A stretch of DNA of 64,000 bases from an uncultured Veillonellaceae bacterium (GTDB taxonomy: Bacteria; Bacillota; Negativicutes; Veillonellales; Veillonellaceae), in assembly GCA_945867815.1 (NCBI GenBank), contig CAMBIX010000004.1, positions 1-64,000 of the forward strand, read 5' to 3'. Positions 46,992-54,994 of this stretch are shown one piece after another. Below the pieces are notes generated by a model. The model ran no database searches and had not been told where the DNA came from. It saw only the letters and a program-made list of their open reading frames with translations. The number at the start of each line of letters is the position of its first letter. The stretch's first letter is position 1. The translations under genes and the position numbers were made by a program.

Positions 46992-47600
46992 TTATTCATC
47001 AATACTAACAATATGCCCATTAACATGTAGTTTATTATCACAATATAAGGCCAGTGCCTTCTTATAAGTAGCATGCTCTTTAGGCAAAATACGTTCTGCC
47101 AAGCTATCCTCTGTATCATCAGCATAAACAGGCACAGCCGTTTGCATAATAATAGGTCCCGAATCCATACCTGTATCTACGAAATGAACAGTACAGCCAC
47201 TCACTTTAACGCCGGCTTCTACAGCCTGCCGTTGGGCATGAAGGCCTGTAAAAGAAGGTAGTAAAGCTGGATGAATGTTCAAAATACGACCTTCATAGGC
47301 ACTAATAAAGGTTTTACCTAACAAACGCATATAACCTGCTAAAACAATGGTGTCCGGCATATAAGGCTTCAAGGCATCCAGCATAGCTTCTTCAAAGGCC
47401 TCTTTCGTCTTATAATCACTTCGTTCTACTAATAGGGTCGGTATCTTCCACTGCTGGGCTTTTTCTAAGACTAAGGCACCAGCTTGGTCACTTAAGATAA
47501 CCACCGGTGTACCATGAATCTCACCAGCACGCATAGCCATAACCAAGGCTTCCGCATTGGAACCTCGTCCACTAGCAAAGATAGCAATTCGTTTAATCAT
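46992..47600 (-). CDS. purN: phosphoribosylglycinamide formyltransferase
   Basis: About 202 aa. It starts MIKRIAIFASGRGSNAEAL; the active-site Asn/His region LNIHPALLPSF (about residues 104-114) and the Asp in VDTGMDSGPII (about 138-148) are present. It formylates GAR with 10-formyl-THF. A GTG three codons upstream is too close to the ribosome site GGAGGGA, so the ATG at 47600 is used. It overlaps the purM end by 8 bp (ATGATTAA), indicating coupling. Confidence 0.95.
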   Translation of the reverse strand: MIKRIAIFASGRGSNAEALVMAMRAGEIHGTPVVILSDQAGALVLEKAQQWKIPTLLVERSDYKTKEAFEEAMLDALKPYMPDTIVLAGYMRLLGKTFISAYEGRILNIHPALLPSFTGLHAQRQAVEAGVKVSGCTVHFVDTGMDSGPIIMQTAVPVYADDTEDSLAERILPKEHATYKKALALYCDNKLHVNGHIVSIDE

Positions 47601-48657
47601 GAAAGTCACGTCCCTCCATAATCACTGGCTTATCTGTCCGTTCAATGATGACGCCAATTTCATGTACTCGTTCACCCCGTGCCTGCAAGTCAGCAATAAG
47701 AGCGTCCTTATCTTCTGGGGACACAACCATAATCATACCTATGCCCATATTAAAGGTGCGATACATTTCCTTCGTATCGACACCACCCCATTCTTGCAAT
47801 TTTTTAAAGACTGGCAGGACTGGCCAAGCATCTGCATTGACGCGAGCTGCTAAACTATTCGGCAGAATCCTTGGAATATTTTCATAAAAACCGCCACCTG
47901 TTACATGCACCATGCCTTTAATCCAGCCCTTATCTAATAGAGGCACTATAGCCTTTGGATACAGGCGAGTTGGCGTCAAGAGCTCTTCCCCTAGGCTTTT
48001 ACCAAACTCTGGCACTTGGTCATGTAAATCCATATGCTTATGGTCAAATACAATTTTACGAACCAAGGAAAAGCCATTCGAATGAAGACCAGAAGAGGGC
48101 AAACCTAAGAGAATATCGCCTGACTTAATCGAAGCCCCCGTAATTACCTTCGGCTTATCTACAAGACCTACAGCAAAACCCGCCACATCATAGTCACCGT
48201 CTCCATAAAAGCCAGCCATTTCAGCTGTTTCCCCACCTAAAAGGGCACAGCCAGATTCTTCACAGGCACGAGCTACACCACCTACAATAGTAGCCACTTG
48301 CTCCGGATTTAGCTTTCCTACAGCAATGTAATCTAAGAAAAATAGAGGTAAAGCGCCTTGTACGAGGATATCATTCACACTCATAGCTACACAGTCTTGG
48401 CCAATGGTGTCATGCTTGTCCATCATAATAGCGAGGCGTAATTTAGTCCCTACCCCATCGGTACCAGAGACTAAAAGCGGTTCCTCCATGGAAAACTTAG
48501 CCAAGGAATAAAGACCACCAAAACCACCTAAATCACCAACGACGCCATCGGTATACGTACCTTTAACCGCATCTTTCATTAATTCAACGGCCTTATTACC
48601 TGCATCGATATCGACACCGGCCTCTCTATAAGTTAATCCCTTTTCATTCGAGTGCAT
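47593..48657 (-). CDS. purM: phosphoribosylformylglycinamidine cyclo-ligase
   Basis: 354 aa. The AIRS fold signature is complete: LVSGTDGVGTKLRLA (about residues 63-77), GLPSSGLHSNGFSLVRK (about 176-192) and MVHVTGGGFYENIPR (about 237-251). It closes FGAM to AIR with ATP. It overlaps purF by 14 bp and purN by 8 bp. Confidence 0.97.
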   Translation of the reverse strand: MHSNEKGLTYREAGVDIDAGNKAVELMKDAVKGTYTDGVVGDLGGFGGLYSLAKFSMEEPLLVSGTDGVGTKLRLAIMMDKHDTIGQDCVAMSVNDILVQGALPLFFLDYIAVGKLNPEQVATIVGGVARACEESGCALLGGETAEMAGFYGDGDYDVAGFAVGLVDKPKVITGASIKSGDILLGLPSSGLHSNGFSLVRKIVFDHKHMDLHDQVPEFGKSLGEELLTPTRLYPKAIVPLLDKGWIKGMVHVTGGGFYENIPRILPNSLAARVNADAWPVLPVFKKLQEWGGVDTKEMYRTFNMGIGMIMVVSPEDKDALIADLQARGERVHEIGVIIERTDKPVIMEGRDFHD

Positions 48658-50065
48658 ATTTATTTCCTCCGTCTACTTCCTTAGGTACGTCCACTGCGTA
48701 TTGACCATCAAAGCAGGCAAAACACATATGAGCACAATCTATCTGCGAGATAGCTCGGCATAAACCATCCTTACTTAAATAATGCAACTTATCCGCCTTA
48801 ATATACTGGCGAACCTCTTCTTCTGTATGGGTCGCTGCAATGAGCTCCTTACGCACAGATGTATCGATACCATAGTAGCAAGGATATTCAATAGCTGGGG
48901 AGCTAACACACATGTAAATTTCCTTAGCACCTGCTTCTTTTAACATGCGCACAATAATACCACTCGTCGTGCCTCTTACAATGGAATCATCAATAAGAAC
49001 AATACGCTTGCCCTTAATGACCGATGGTACCGGATTTAATTTCATGCGAACAGCCAGTTCCCGTTGTTTTTGATCTGGTTTGATAAAGGTCCGCCCCATA
49101 TAGCGATTCTTAATGAGGCCTTCCCCATAAGGAATGCCTGATTCCTTAGCATAACCTAGTGCCGCCGTCGTCCCCGAGTCTGGCACGGACATAACAAGGT
49201 CTGCTTCATATTGCGTTTCCCTAGCTAGTTCTCGCCCCATATTAAGGCGTGCTTGATAGACACTTTGCTTATCAATAACACTATCGCTACGGGCAAAATA
49301 TATATATTCAAAGACGCAAGACGCTTGTTTAGGCAAATCCTTTTCATCAACAATCATACGACTATGAACACCTGTATCATCAATGATAACCATTTCACCA
49401 GGATTAATATCTCGAACAAACTCAGCCTTAATGGCATCTAAGGCACAGCTTTCTGATGACAAGGCATAGCCATGCTCTGTTTTACCTAGACAAAGCGGGC
49501 GAAAGCCATTAGGATCGCGGACACCTATAAGTTTATCTGTCGTATTGATTACCAAGGAATAAGCCCCTTCAATTTCCCTTGTGGCATCAATAATTCGTTC
49601 TTCCACCTGACTTTTACGAGAACGAGCAATTAGATTAACAATAACTTCTGAATCCATGGTTGTTTGAAAGACAGAGCCTGCCTCTTCCAATCGAGTTCGT
49701 GCCCCTAGAGCATTGGTTAAATTCCCATTATGAGCTACGGCAATATCACCGCCTTGAAAGTGAATAACCAAAGGTTGGATATTCTTAGGATTATTGGACC
49801 CCGTCGTCGAATACCGTACGTGTCCCGTTGCAATAAAGCCTTTCTTTTCTGGCAGCTTCTTAATGGCTTCTGTTAAAAGGCCCATACCTTTAACTACATC
49901 AATGCCTTCTTCATCAGCAAGGGCAATCCCTGCACTTTCTTGGCCACGGTGCTGTAAGGCAAATAACCCCCAATACGTATAATGCCCTACATTGAGTGTT
50001 CGGTCATAGACACCAAAAACACCACATTCTTCATGCAATGTATCAAATAGGCAATCGTCACACAT
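48644..50065 (-). CDS. purF: amidophosphoribosyltransferase
   Basis: 473 aa of the Bacillus type. A short propeptide MCDDCLFDTLHEE precedes the catalytic Cys (CGVFGVYD). The PRPP loop IVLIDDSIVRGTTS (about residues 344-357) and C-terminal cysteines (CRAISQIDCAHMCFACFDG, about 440-458) that with an earlier Cys bind [4Fe-4S] are present. It commits PRPP to purine synthesis. The cluster can make the enzyme oxygen-sensitive, consistent with an anaerobe. Ninety-five bp separate it from purE. Confidence 0.97.
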   Translation of the reverse strand: MCDDCLFDTLHEECGVFGVYDRTLNVGHYTYWGLFALQHRGQESAGIALADEEGIDVVKGMGLLTEAIKKLPEKKGFIATGHVRYSTTGSNNPKNIQPLVIHFQGGDIAVAHNGNLTNALGARTRLEEAGSVFQTTMDSEVIVNLIARSRKSQVEERIIDATREIEGAYSLVINTTDKLIGVRDPNGFRPLCLGKTEHGYALSSESCALDAIKAEFVRDINPGEMVIIDDTGVHSRMIVDEKDLPKQASCVFEYIYFARSDSVIDKQSVYQARLNMGRELARETQYEADLVMSVPDSGTTAALGYAKESGIPYGEGLIKNRYMGRTFIKPDQKQRELAVRMKLNPVPSVIKGKRIVLIDDSIVRGTTSGIIVRMLKEAGAKEIYMCVSSPAIEYPCYYGIDTSVRKELIAATHTEEEVRQYIKADKLHYLSKDGLCRAISQIDCAHMCFACFDGQYAVDVPKEVDGGNKYALE

Positions 50066-50160
50066 ACGCCTGTATCTCCTATATTTAATATGATATTTCC
50101 TCTAAGTATAACCTTAGCTTATATTTTTACGAATAAATAGGATTACCCTAATTTATACAA

Positions 50161-50652
50161 TTATTGATTTAATTCTTCCTGTAACTTCTTATTCTTAGCT
50201 AGTACCTTATCAGCTTGTTCCTTACGAAAAGCCTTATATTTCTTAGCTAAGTCTGCATCTTTTATTGCTGCCATTTGAACAGCTAATAAAGCGGCATTTT
50301 TAGCTCCATCAATAGCCATCGTTGCTACTGGCATACCGGATGGCATCTGTACAATAGCCAGTAAGGCATCTATCCCCTTTAAAGCCGTTGCGTTTAATGG
50401 TACGCCTATAACTGGCAAGGTCGTATACGAAGCAATAACACCTGGCAAGTGAGCAGCGGCTCCTGCCCCAGAAATAAAAGCTACCGCCCCTTCTGCTTCT
50501 AAGCGTGCTACAAAGTCGTGCACAGCCTGTGGTGTACGATGGGCTGAAGCAATAACCATTTCATACTCTACGCCAAATTCTTTTAATTGATCTGCGGCTT
50601 TACGCATAACTGGCAAATCAGAATCACTACCCATTACAATGCCAACTTTCAT
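50161..50652 (-). CDS. purE: N5-carboxyaminoimidazole ribonucleotide mutase
   Basis: 163 aa. MGSDSDLPVM (residues about 8-17), ASAHRTP (about 40-46) and IDALLAIVQMPSG (about 104-116) identify PurE. The last motif favours class I, which works with PurK, though no purK is in the window. It is the first gene of the purE-F-M-N cluster, behind a structured leader ending in a terminator. A charged, lysine-rich C-terminal helix follows the core. Confidence 0.94.
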   Translation of the reverse strand: MKVGIVMGSDSDLPVMRKAADQLKEFGVEYEMVIASAHRTPQAVHDFVARLEAEGAVAFISGAGAAAHLPGVIASYTTLPVIGVPLNATALKGIDALLAIVQMPSGMPVATMAIDGAKNAALLAVQMAAIKDADLAKKYKAFRKEQADKVLAKNKKLQEELNQ

Positions 50653-50667
50653 ATGTTCCTCCAGAAA

Positions 50668-50784
50668 ACAAAAAAAAGCTCAGTATACACTGAGCTTACC
50701 TATGCTGAGACATGAAGACGCACTCTCACAGTCATCGTCGTAATCTCTACTTGCTGTACCATAGTGCGTCCCCCTCTCTTATCT
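50668..50784 (-). ncRNA. structured leader of the purE operon with attenuator, class unknown
   Basis: From the transcription start (about 50784) the minus-strand RNA forms a stem GACGCACU / AGUGCGUC (50763-50770 with 50717-50724) around about 38 nt. It is followed by AGCAUAGGUAAG and a strong terminator AAGCUCAGU-GUAU-ACUGAGCUU plus U-run (50670-50697), 18 bp before the purE start. It does not fit the purine, PRPP/ppGpp, ZTP or THF riboswitch consensus that I know. Confidence 0.7.
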
Positions 50785-50790
50785 ACTTGT

Positions 50791-50819
50791 ATTGTATCAA
50801 AGGGTTACTTGTAAGTCAA
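50791..50819 (-). promoter_or_regulatory. promoter of the purE operon
   Basis: -35 TTGACT (50814-50819), 17-bp spacer, -10 TACAAT (50791-50796) on the minus strand. Confidence 0.8.
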
Positions 50820-50890
50820 TTATATTAATAGGTAATTATTAATTAAGCAAACTTAATACTACTTGCTAGGAACCTCATCGTTAAATAGAA

Positions 50891-51029
50891 AAATCTGAGT
50901 TTTTGTCTCGTAGCGAGCCTTACGTAGCGCCGCAAAACTATGACTAACTGAGGCATAAGCAAGAAAATGGCACAATCCCACATATGGCGCGCAGTATCAG
51001 CTCGCGAGAGACATGAACTCAGATTCTTT
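50891..51029. repeat. long imperfect inverted repeat after the YbjN-like gene
   Basis: Nested arms: AATCTGAGTT (50892-50901) with AACTCAGATT (51016-51025); GTCTCGTAGCGAGC (50905-50918) with GCTCGCGAGAGAC (51000-51012); GCGCC (50927-50931) with GGCGC (50986-50990). It ends in T5 on the plus strand and U-rich on the minus. The block GAGCCTTACG is shared with the repeat after purL. Confidence 0.75.
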
Positions 51030-51036
51030 TTGCTTA

Positions 51037-51564
51037 TTAATGAGGTTTGAGCGTATCCGTTACGGCAATCACCCGTTCTTCTGCTTCTTGCTCTTCATGA
51101 TTATGTTCTTGTCCAAAAGGATCTGGTAATTGTTCAATACCCAATACTTGCCGCAAATCAGCCACCACACCTGGAATATAATGTACAATTTGATTCATCA
51201 ACGCATATAAAAGCTGTGGTTCAAAATGAGTGGGGCCACAAATATACACGCAATCCAAATATAAACTATTGTCATCCGTATCTACATAATATTTAAAGCT
51301 TTTATAGTTATTATTTTCACGATTCATAAAATCATACACTTTGTCTTGATTATCTGCATTAACTACCCCATTCCCCATGGCAACACGGACAATGCTAAAG
51401 GCTGTATCATCAAGCATAACAAAAATAGGCATGTCCCCTATTTCCGTTTGCACATAGGAGCGATAAACAACGGTATGTTCTTCATCTTCCATAGGTTTAG
51501 AGTCAAAACAATAGATTTCTTCACTTTTCAAAAAGGTATCAAATTCCTTACTTTTCGTATTCAT
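51037..51564 (-). CDS. YbjN-like protein of unknown function
   Basis: 175 aa, acidic, cytosolic, no signal. The alternating strands YVQTEIGDMPIFVMLDDTAF and FKYYVDTDDNSLYLDCVYIC with a final helix (PQLLYALMNQIVHYIPGVV) resemble the YbjN/type III secretion chaperone-like fold. The last 30 residues are a low-complexity acidic tail (EHNHEEQEAEER). Ribosome site AGGTGA. It is followed by a long inverted repeat rather than a simple terminator. Function unknown. Confidence 0.7.
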   Translation of the reverse strand: MNTKSKEFDTFLKSEEIYCFDSKPMEDEEHTVVYRSYVQTEIGDMPIFVMLDDTAFSIVRVAMGNGVVNADNQDKVYDFMNRENNNYKSFKYYVDTDDNSLYLDCVYICGPTHFEPQLLYALMNQIVHYIPGVVADLRQVLGIEQLPDPFGQEHNHEEQEAEERVIAVTDTLKPH

Positions 51565-51594
51565 TGTATCACCTATAAATTCTTAATTATAACA

Positions 51595-51634
51595 AAAATG
51601 CCTTCCTATATTTTACCACATAGGAAGGCATTTT
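51595..51634. terminator. terminator-like hairpin between the MFS and YbjN-like genes
   Basis: AAAATGCCTTCCTAT pairs perfectly with ATAGGAAGGCATTTT (15 bp) across a 10-nt loop. On the minus strand it ends in U4 and would terminate the xpt-MFS transcript. Confidence 0.9.
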
Positions 51635-51688
51635 CTTATATATATACTTGTATTTTTACTAGCTACTACAGAGCTAATAAGTAAAATT

Positions 51689-52888
51689 CTATTTTTCCTT
51701 TAATCCTTCTGGTTCCCTAATAAAGAAGCTAGCAATCAAAGCCAACAAGCTAATTGGCACCAAGGTGTACAGAGCCATCTGTATACCATAGGCATCACCA
51801 AGACCGCCTATGGCTGGTACTACGAGACCGCCCAAGGTAACCCCCACACCTAAGGTAATTCCAGAGGAAAAGCCAATATTTTTAGCTAAGTAAGCCTGTC
51901 CTAACACAACAATAGGACCATAGGGGGCAAAAACACCAATGGCTACTGGTATCATCATGGCATAGGCTATCCATGGAAGTGCCGCTCCTGTAAAGATTAT
52001 CAAGGTTGGTAAGAGAAGGATATAAGACCAACGAATGACTTTGACAAAACCTAGTGAGTCGGAGAACTTACCACCATAGAATGTTAAAATAGCTCCAATG
52101 CCATAAAATATGGTCAAAGCCATATTGGCTTCTTGATGCCCACTATGCAAGACATGAATCCAAAAAATAGGAATAAAAGTATTTAAGGCGATAAAGTTAA
52201 TGGATCGACCAGCAATGATAAAAAACAATTTACCAAAGCTCTTCCAATCATTAGTACCTGTAGTAGGTGAATGACTGTCTAACTGACTGCCATCCTGCCC
52301 CTTAGGCAAAGCCTTGGCTGTCTGCAACTGCTCTTTCTTAGTCTGAACCAGCCAATAATAGGCCAGACTACCGGCCAATCCAATAGGAATATACAAGAGT
52401 AAGAAATGAATGCCCCATACATAGGCGCCCCCTACTAACAAGGGACCTAGGGCAAAGCCTACGTTTCCGCCGACAGCAAACTTTGCCATTTCTTTACCGA
52501 TATTTTTCATCCAATAGCGATTAACCAACATAGCTCCTTCTGGATGAAAGAGAGCTGACCCTATCCCTGCCGTTAAGCTTAACAAAAGCAACAGTGGAAA
52601 GGACTGCGCATAGGTCATAGCCGCTATGGAGCACACAGCAATCATCATACCTAAGGGAATAAATATAGGCAGGCGCACCCTATCAGCTAGATAACCAAAA
52701 ATAGGTTGTATAACAGAAGCCACCGTCGTATTAACAAACATAATGAGCCCAACTTGATAATAGTTGAGCCCAAATTGTGTAATAAACAAAGGAAGCAAGG
52801 CTGCAATCGAGCCTTGCGCTGTGTCTGTAATACAGTGACAGGTTCCTGGAATATAAGATTGTATTTTATCGATTCTTGCTTTATTCAT
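51689..52888 (-). CDS. MFS exporter, FSR (fosmidomycin resistance)-like
   Basis: About 399 aa, 12 predicted membrane segments. GYLADRVRLPIFIPLG (about residues 65-80) is the loop 2-3 MFS motif, and the SALFHPEGAMLVNRY segment (about 112-126) is characteristic of the FSR group. The start ATG at 52888 overlaps the xpt stop (ATGAATAA), so translation is coupled; the frame up to 52924 is not needed. Coupling to xpt suggests transport of a purine-related compound, but that is inference; FSR-type proteins export drugs such as fosmidomycin. Confidence 0.82.
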   Translation of the reverse strand: MNKARIDKIQSYIPGTCHCITDTAQGSIAALLPLFITQFGLNYYQVGLIMFVNTTVASVIQPIFGYLADRVRLPIFIPLGMMIAVCSIAAMTYAQSFPLLLLLSLTAGIGSALFHPEGAMLVNRYWMKNIGKEMAKFAVGGNVGFALGPLLVGGAYVWGIHFLLLYIPIGLAGSLAYYWLVQTKKEQLQTAKALPKGQDGSQLDSHSPTTGTNDWKSFGKLFFIIAGRSINFIALNTFIPIFWIHVLHSGHQEANMALTIFYGIGAILTFYGGKFSDSLGFVKVIRWSYILLLPTLIIFTGAALPWIAYAMMIPVAIGVFAPYGPIVVLGQAYLAKNIGFSSGITLGVGVTLGGLVVPAIGGLGDAYGIQMALYTLVPISLLALIASFFIREPEGLKEK

Positions 52889-53456
52889 TAATATACACAC
52901 ACTTATTATCTTCAAACTTTTCAATTCTAACTAAGGACTGTACATCATAGCCAGCATCTTCCAAACGGCCTCGACCAGGCTGGAAAGACTTTTCAATAAC
53001 AATACCAATAGCTTCTACCGTCTCACCTGCTTGTTCCACTAAATGAGCTAAGCCCATGGCTGCCTCTCCGCTAGCAAGAAAGTCATCAACTAAGAGCACA
53101 TGTTCCCCTTCCGGTAAGAAGCGTTTAGAAATACTAATCTCATAATTTTCTTCCTTAGTATACGAATAAATTTCCTCATGATAGACTTCTTCATTCATAA
53201 GCAGAGATTTCTTCTTGCGAGCAAAGACTAAGGGCACATTCAAAAAGTAAGCAATAGGCAAGGCTACCGCAATGCCTGATGCTTCGATAGTAACGACACG
53301 GTCAATTTTCTTACCCTTAACACGACTAGCAAATTCTTTGCCCATTTCCATAAATAGGTCTGCATCAATTTGCTGGTTTAAGAAGCTATCTACCTTCAAA
53401 ATTCGATTATCTATAACAGATCCTTCTCGGTCAATTCTATCCTTTAATAACTGCAT
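52881..53456 (-). CDS. xpt: xanthine phosphoribosyltransferase
   Basis: 191 aa, normal length. It starts MQLLKDRIDREGSVIDNRIL; the PRPP loop is VLLVDDFLASGEAA (about residues 122-135) and an early VTIEASGIAVALPIA (about 58-72) shapes the base site. It salvages xanthine with PRPP to XMP. Ribosome site GGAGA. No purine riboswitch is seen in the 110 bp upstream; the preceding gene is a LysR regulator on the same strand. Confidence 0.94.
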   Translation of the reverse strand: MQLLKDRIDREGSVIDNRILKVDSFLNQQIDADLFMEMGKEFASRVKGKKIDRVVTIEASGIAVALPIAYFLNVPLVFARKKKSLLMNEEVYHEEIYSYTKEENYEISISKRFLPEGEHVLLVDDFLASGEAAMGLAHLVEQAGETVEAIGIVIEKSFQPGRGRLEDAGYDVQSLVRIEKFEDNKCVYINE

Positions 53457-53565
53457 GCTCTATCTCCTTTTTCATCTTTTTCTTACTCATAGGAGCTCTA
53501 GGGCCCAATGGTTATAAGTAAACCATCTGACAACCCCTACCTAAAAGTTCCGCCACTATTCAGCT

Positions 53566-54447
53566 CTATTTATGCAATAGATCCATAAATTTAGAGGCGC
53601 CGCTGGATACTGGACTCATCCGAGACCGCACTTGCACGATTTTACGGTCTGGAATCATAATATCGGTATCAATTTTTACTAAAGACCCATCAGCTAGTCC
53701 TTCTTTTGCTAACTGTTCTGGCACCATAGCGATACCCATGTCGATTTTAACCAAGTCTAATAAAACATCTAAATTTGTTAATTCAAAGGCTGGTTTTTTC
53801 ACCGCATGTTCAGTAATGGTATCGAAGAAATTACGACTAGCCGCCCCAGATGCCAACAAAATCAAAGGTTCTTGCAAAAGTTTTTGCATGGTAAAAGGCC
53901 CCGCTTCTTTGTAACGAGGACCACCAACGAAAATATCCTTCACACGCACAAGGTCACGCACTTCTAAATGTTGATCTTGGTCTAGTTCATCATAATAATT
54001 CACAATAGCCAGCTGGGCTTCCCCTTCTTCAACGAGGCGGACACATTCTGGTGATGCTGCATTGGTAATGCGCAGACCCACTTCATGTTCTTCCTGTTGC
54101 CACTGTTTTAAAACAGGCAATAAATAGTGCCGGCACATAGTATCCGGTGTTGCTAAAATAAGGCTTTCTTGTTCGTGATTAACACGCTCTTGTAATTGTA
54201 TAACGCCATTATCCAAAATAGCAAATGCTTGTGCCACCGTATCAAATAATTCCTTGCCTTCTTCTGTGAAAGCCACCGATTTAGTTGTTCGTTTAAACAA
54301 GGTCATGTGCAGTTCTTTTTCTAACTGCTTAATACTCTGACTAATAGCCGATTGGGAAACACCGATATCCTTAGCTGCCTTAGAAAATGATAATCTCAGC
54401 CCCACGCCATAGAAAGTCCTATATAACTCTGTTGATACTCCGTTCAT
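53566..54447 (-). CDS. LysR-family transcriptional regulator
   Basis: 293 aa. The helix-turn-helix is LSFSKAAKDIGVSQSAISQS (about residues 19-38), followed by IKQLEKELHMTLFKR, with the LysR effector domain from about 90. It is divergent to purL (547-bp gap) and upstream of xpt on the same strand, so it may control purine genes. Effector unknown. Ribosome site AGGAGAGG. Confidence 0.9.
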   Translation of the reverse strand: MNGVSTELYRTFYGVGLRLSFSKAAKDIGVSQSAISQSIKQLEKELHMTLFKRTTKSVAFTEEGKELFDTVAQAFAILDNGVIQLQERVNHEQESLILATPDTMCRHYLLPVLKQWQQEEHEVGLRITNAASPECVRLVEEGEAQLAIVNYYDELDQDQHLEVRDLVRVKDIFVGGPRYKEAGPFTMQKLLQEPLILLASGAASRNFFDTITEHAVKKPAFELTNLDVLLDLVKIDMGIAMVPEQLAKEGLADGSLVKIDTDIMIPDRKIVQVRSRMSPVSSGASKFMDLLHK

Positions 54448-54881
54448 TTCTATCCTCTCCTACTCTAGCCTACACAAAGAATTTACACCTCAGCCTATAA
54501 TATAAATAAACCCTTCTTTTTGCTCTTCTAGTACTATTTCATCTTACTGAATTCATTAATAAAATAAAAAAATTTCATTAATTAGATAAGTAAAAAGGCC
54601 CTTACCCATCTACACAAATAAAAGGCTTTTATCAAACATAACAAACAAGTAACGGCCTCTATTTACTATAAAGGTCTGCCTATCAAGAGCCTAATATAAG
54701 GCTCTTCTAGCAAAAATACTTTTATCTACAAAGGTAAAGTAATATATATTAATACCTTTATAATGACTAAATAGAAACTTATCCCCTTCTAATAGGTAAA
54801 TAACAAACATTATCTTAGAGCTTATACACATACAAGTCTCTTTAATAATCGTTACTTACTTATATTCTTTATAAGATTATC
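54448..54881. other. LysR/purL divergent intergenic region
   Basis: Very AT-rich. It holds an 8-bp hairpin AAGAGCCT / AGGCTCTT (54685-54706). No ORF with a ribosome site. Candidate LysR sites cannot be pinned down. Confidence 0.5.
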
Positions 54882-54910
54882 TTTACTAATAAGTCTAAAC
54901 CGTTTATACT
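54882..54910 (+). promoter_or_regulatory. candidate promoter of purL
   Basis: -35 TTTACT (54882-54887), 17-bp spacer, -10 TATACT (54905-54910), giving a 5' UTR of about 78 nt with GAGTT/AACTC complementarity before the ribosome site AGGAGGGG. Confidence 0.55.
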
Positions 54911-54994
54911 GAAAGTGTCAAGAATTTATTAGAAGTACTACTTACATTCTTATGAGTTATTATTTTAACTCAGTATAACCAGTAGGAGGGGCCT

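Noticed and set aside
50668-50784. Known riboswitch class (purine, PRPP/ppGpp, ZTP, THF) before purE
   Set aside because: None of the conserved core sequences I know is present; kept as an unassigned leader.
53457-53565. Purine riboswitch before xpt
   Set aside because: Only 109 bp are available and the conserved purine-aptamer loop sequences are absent.
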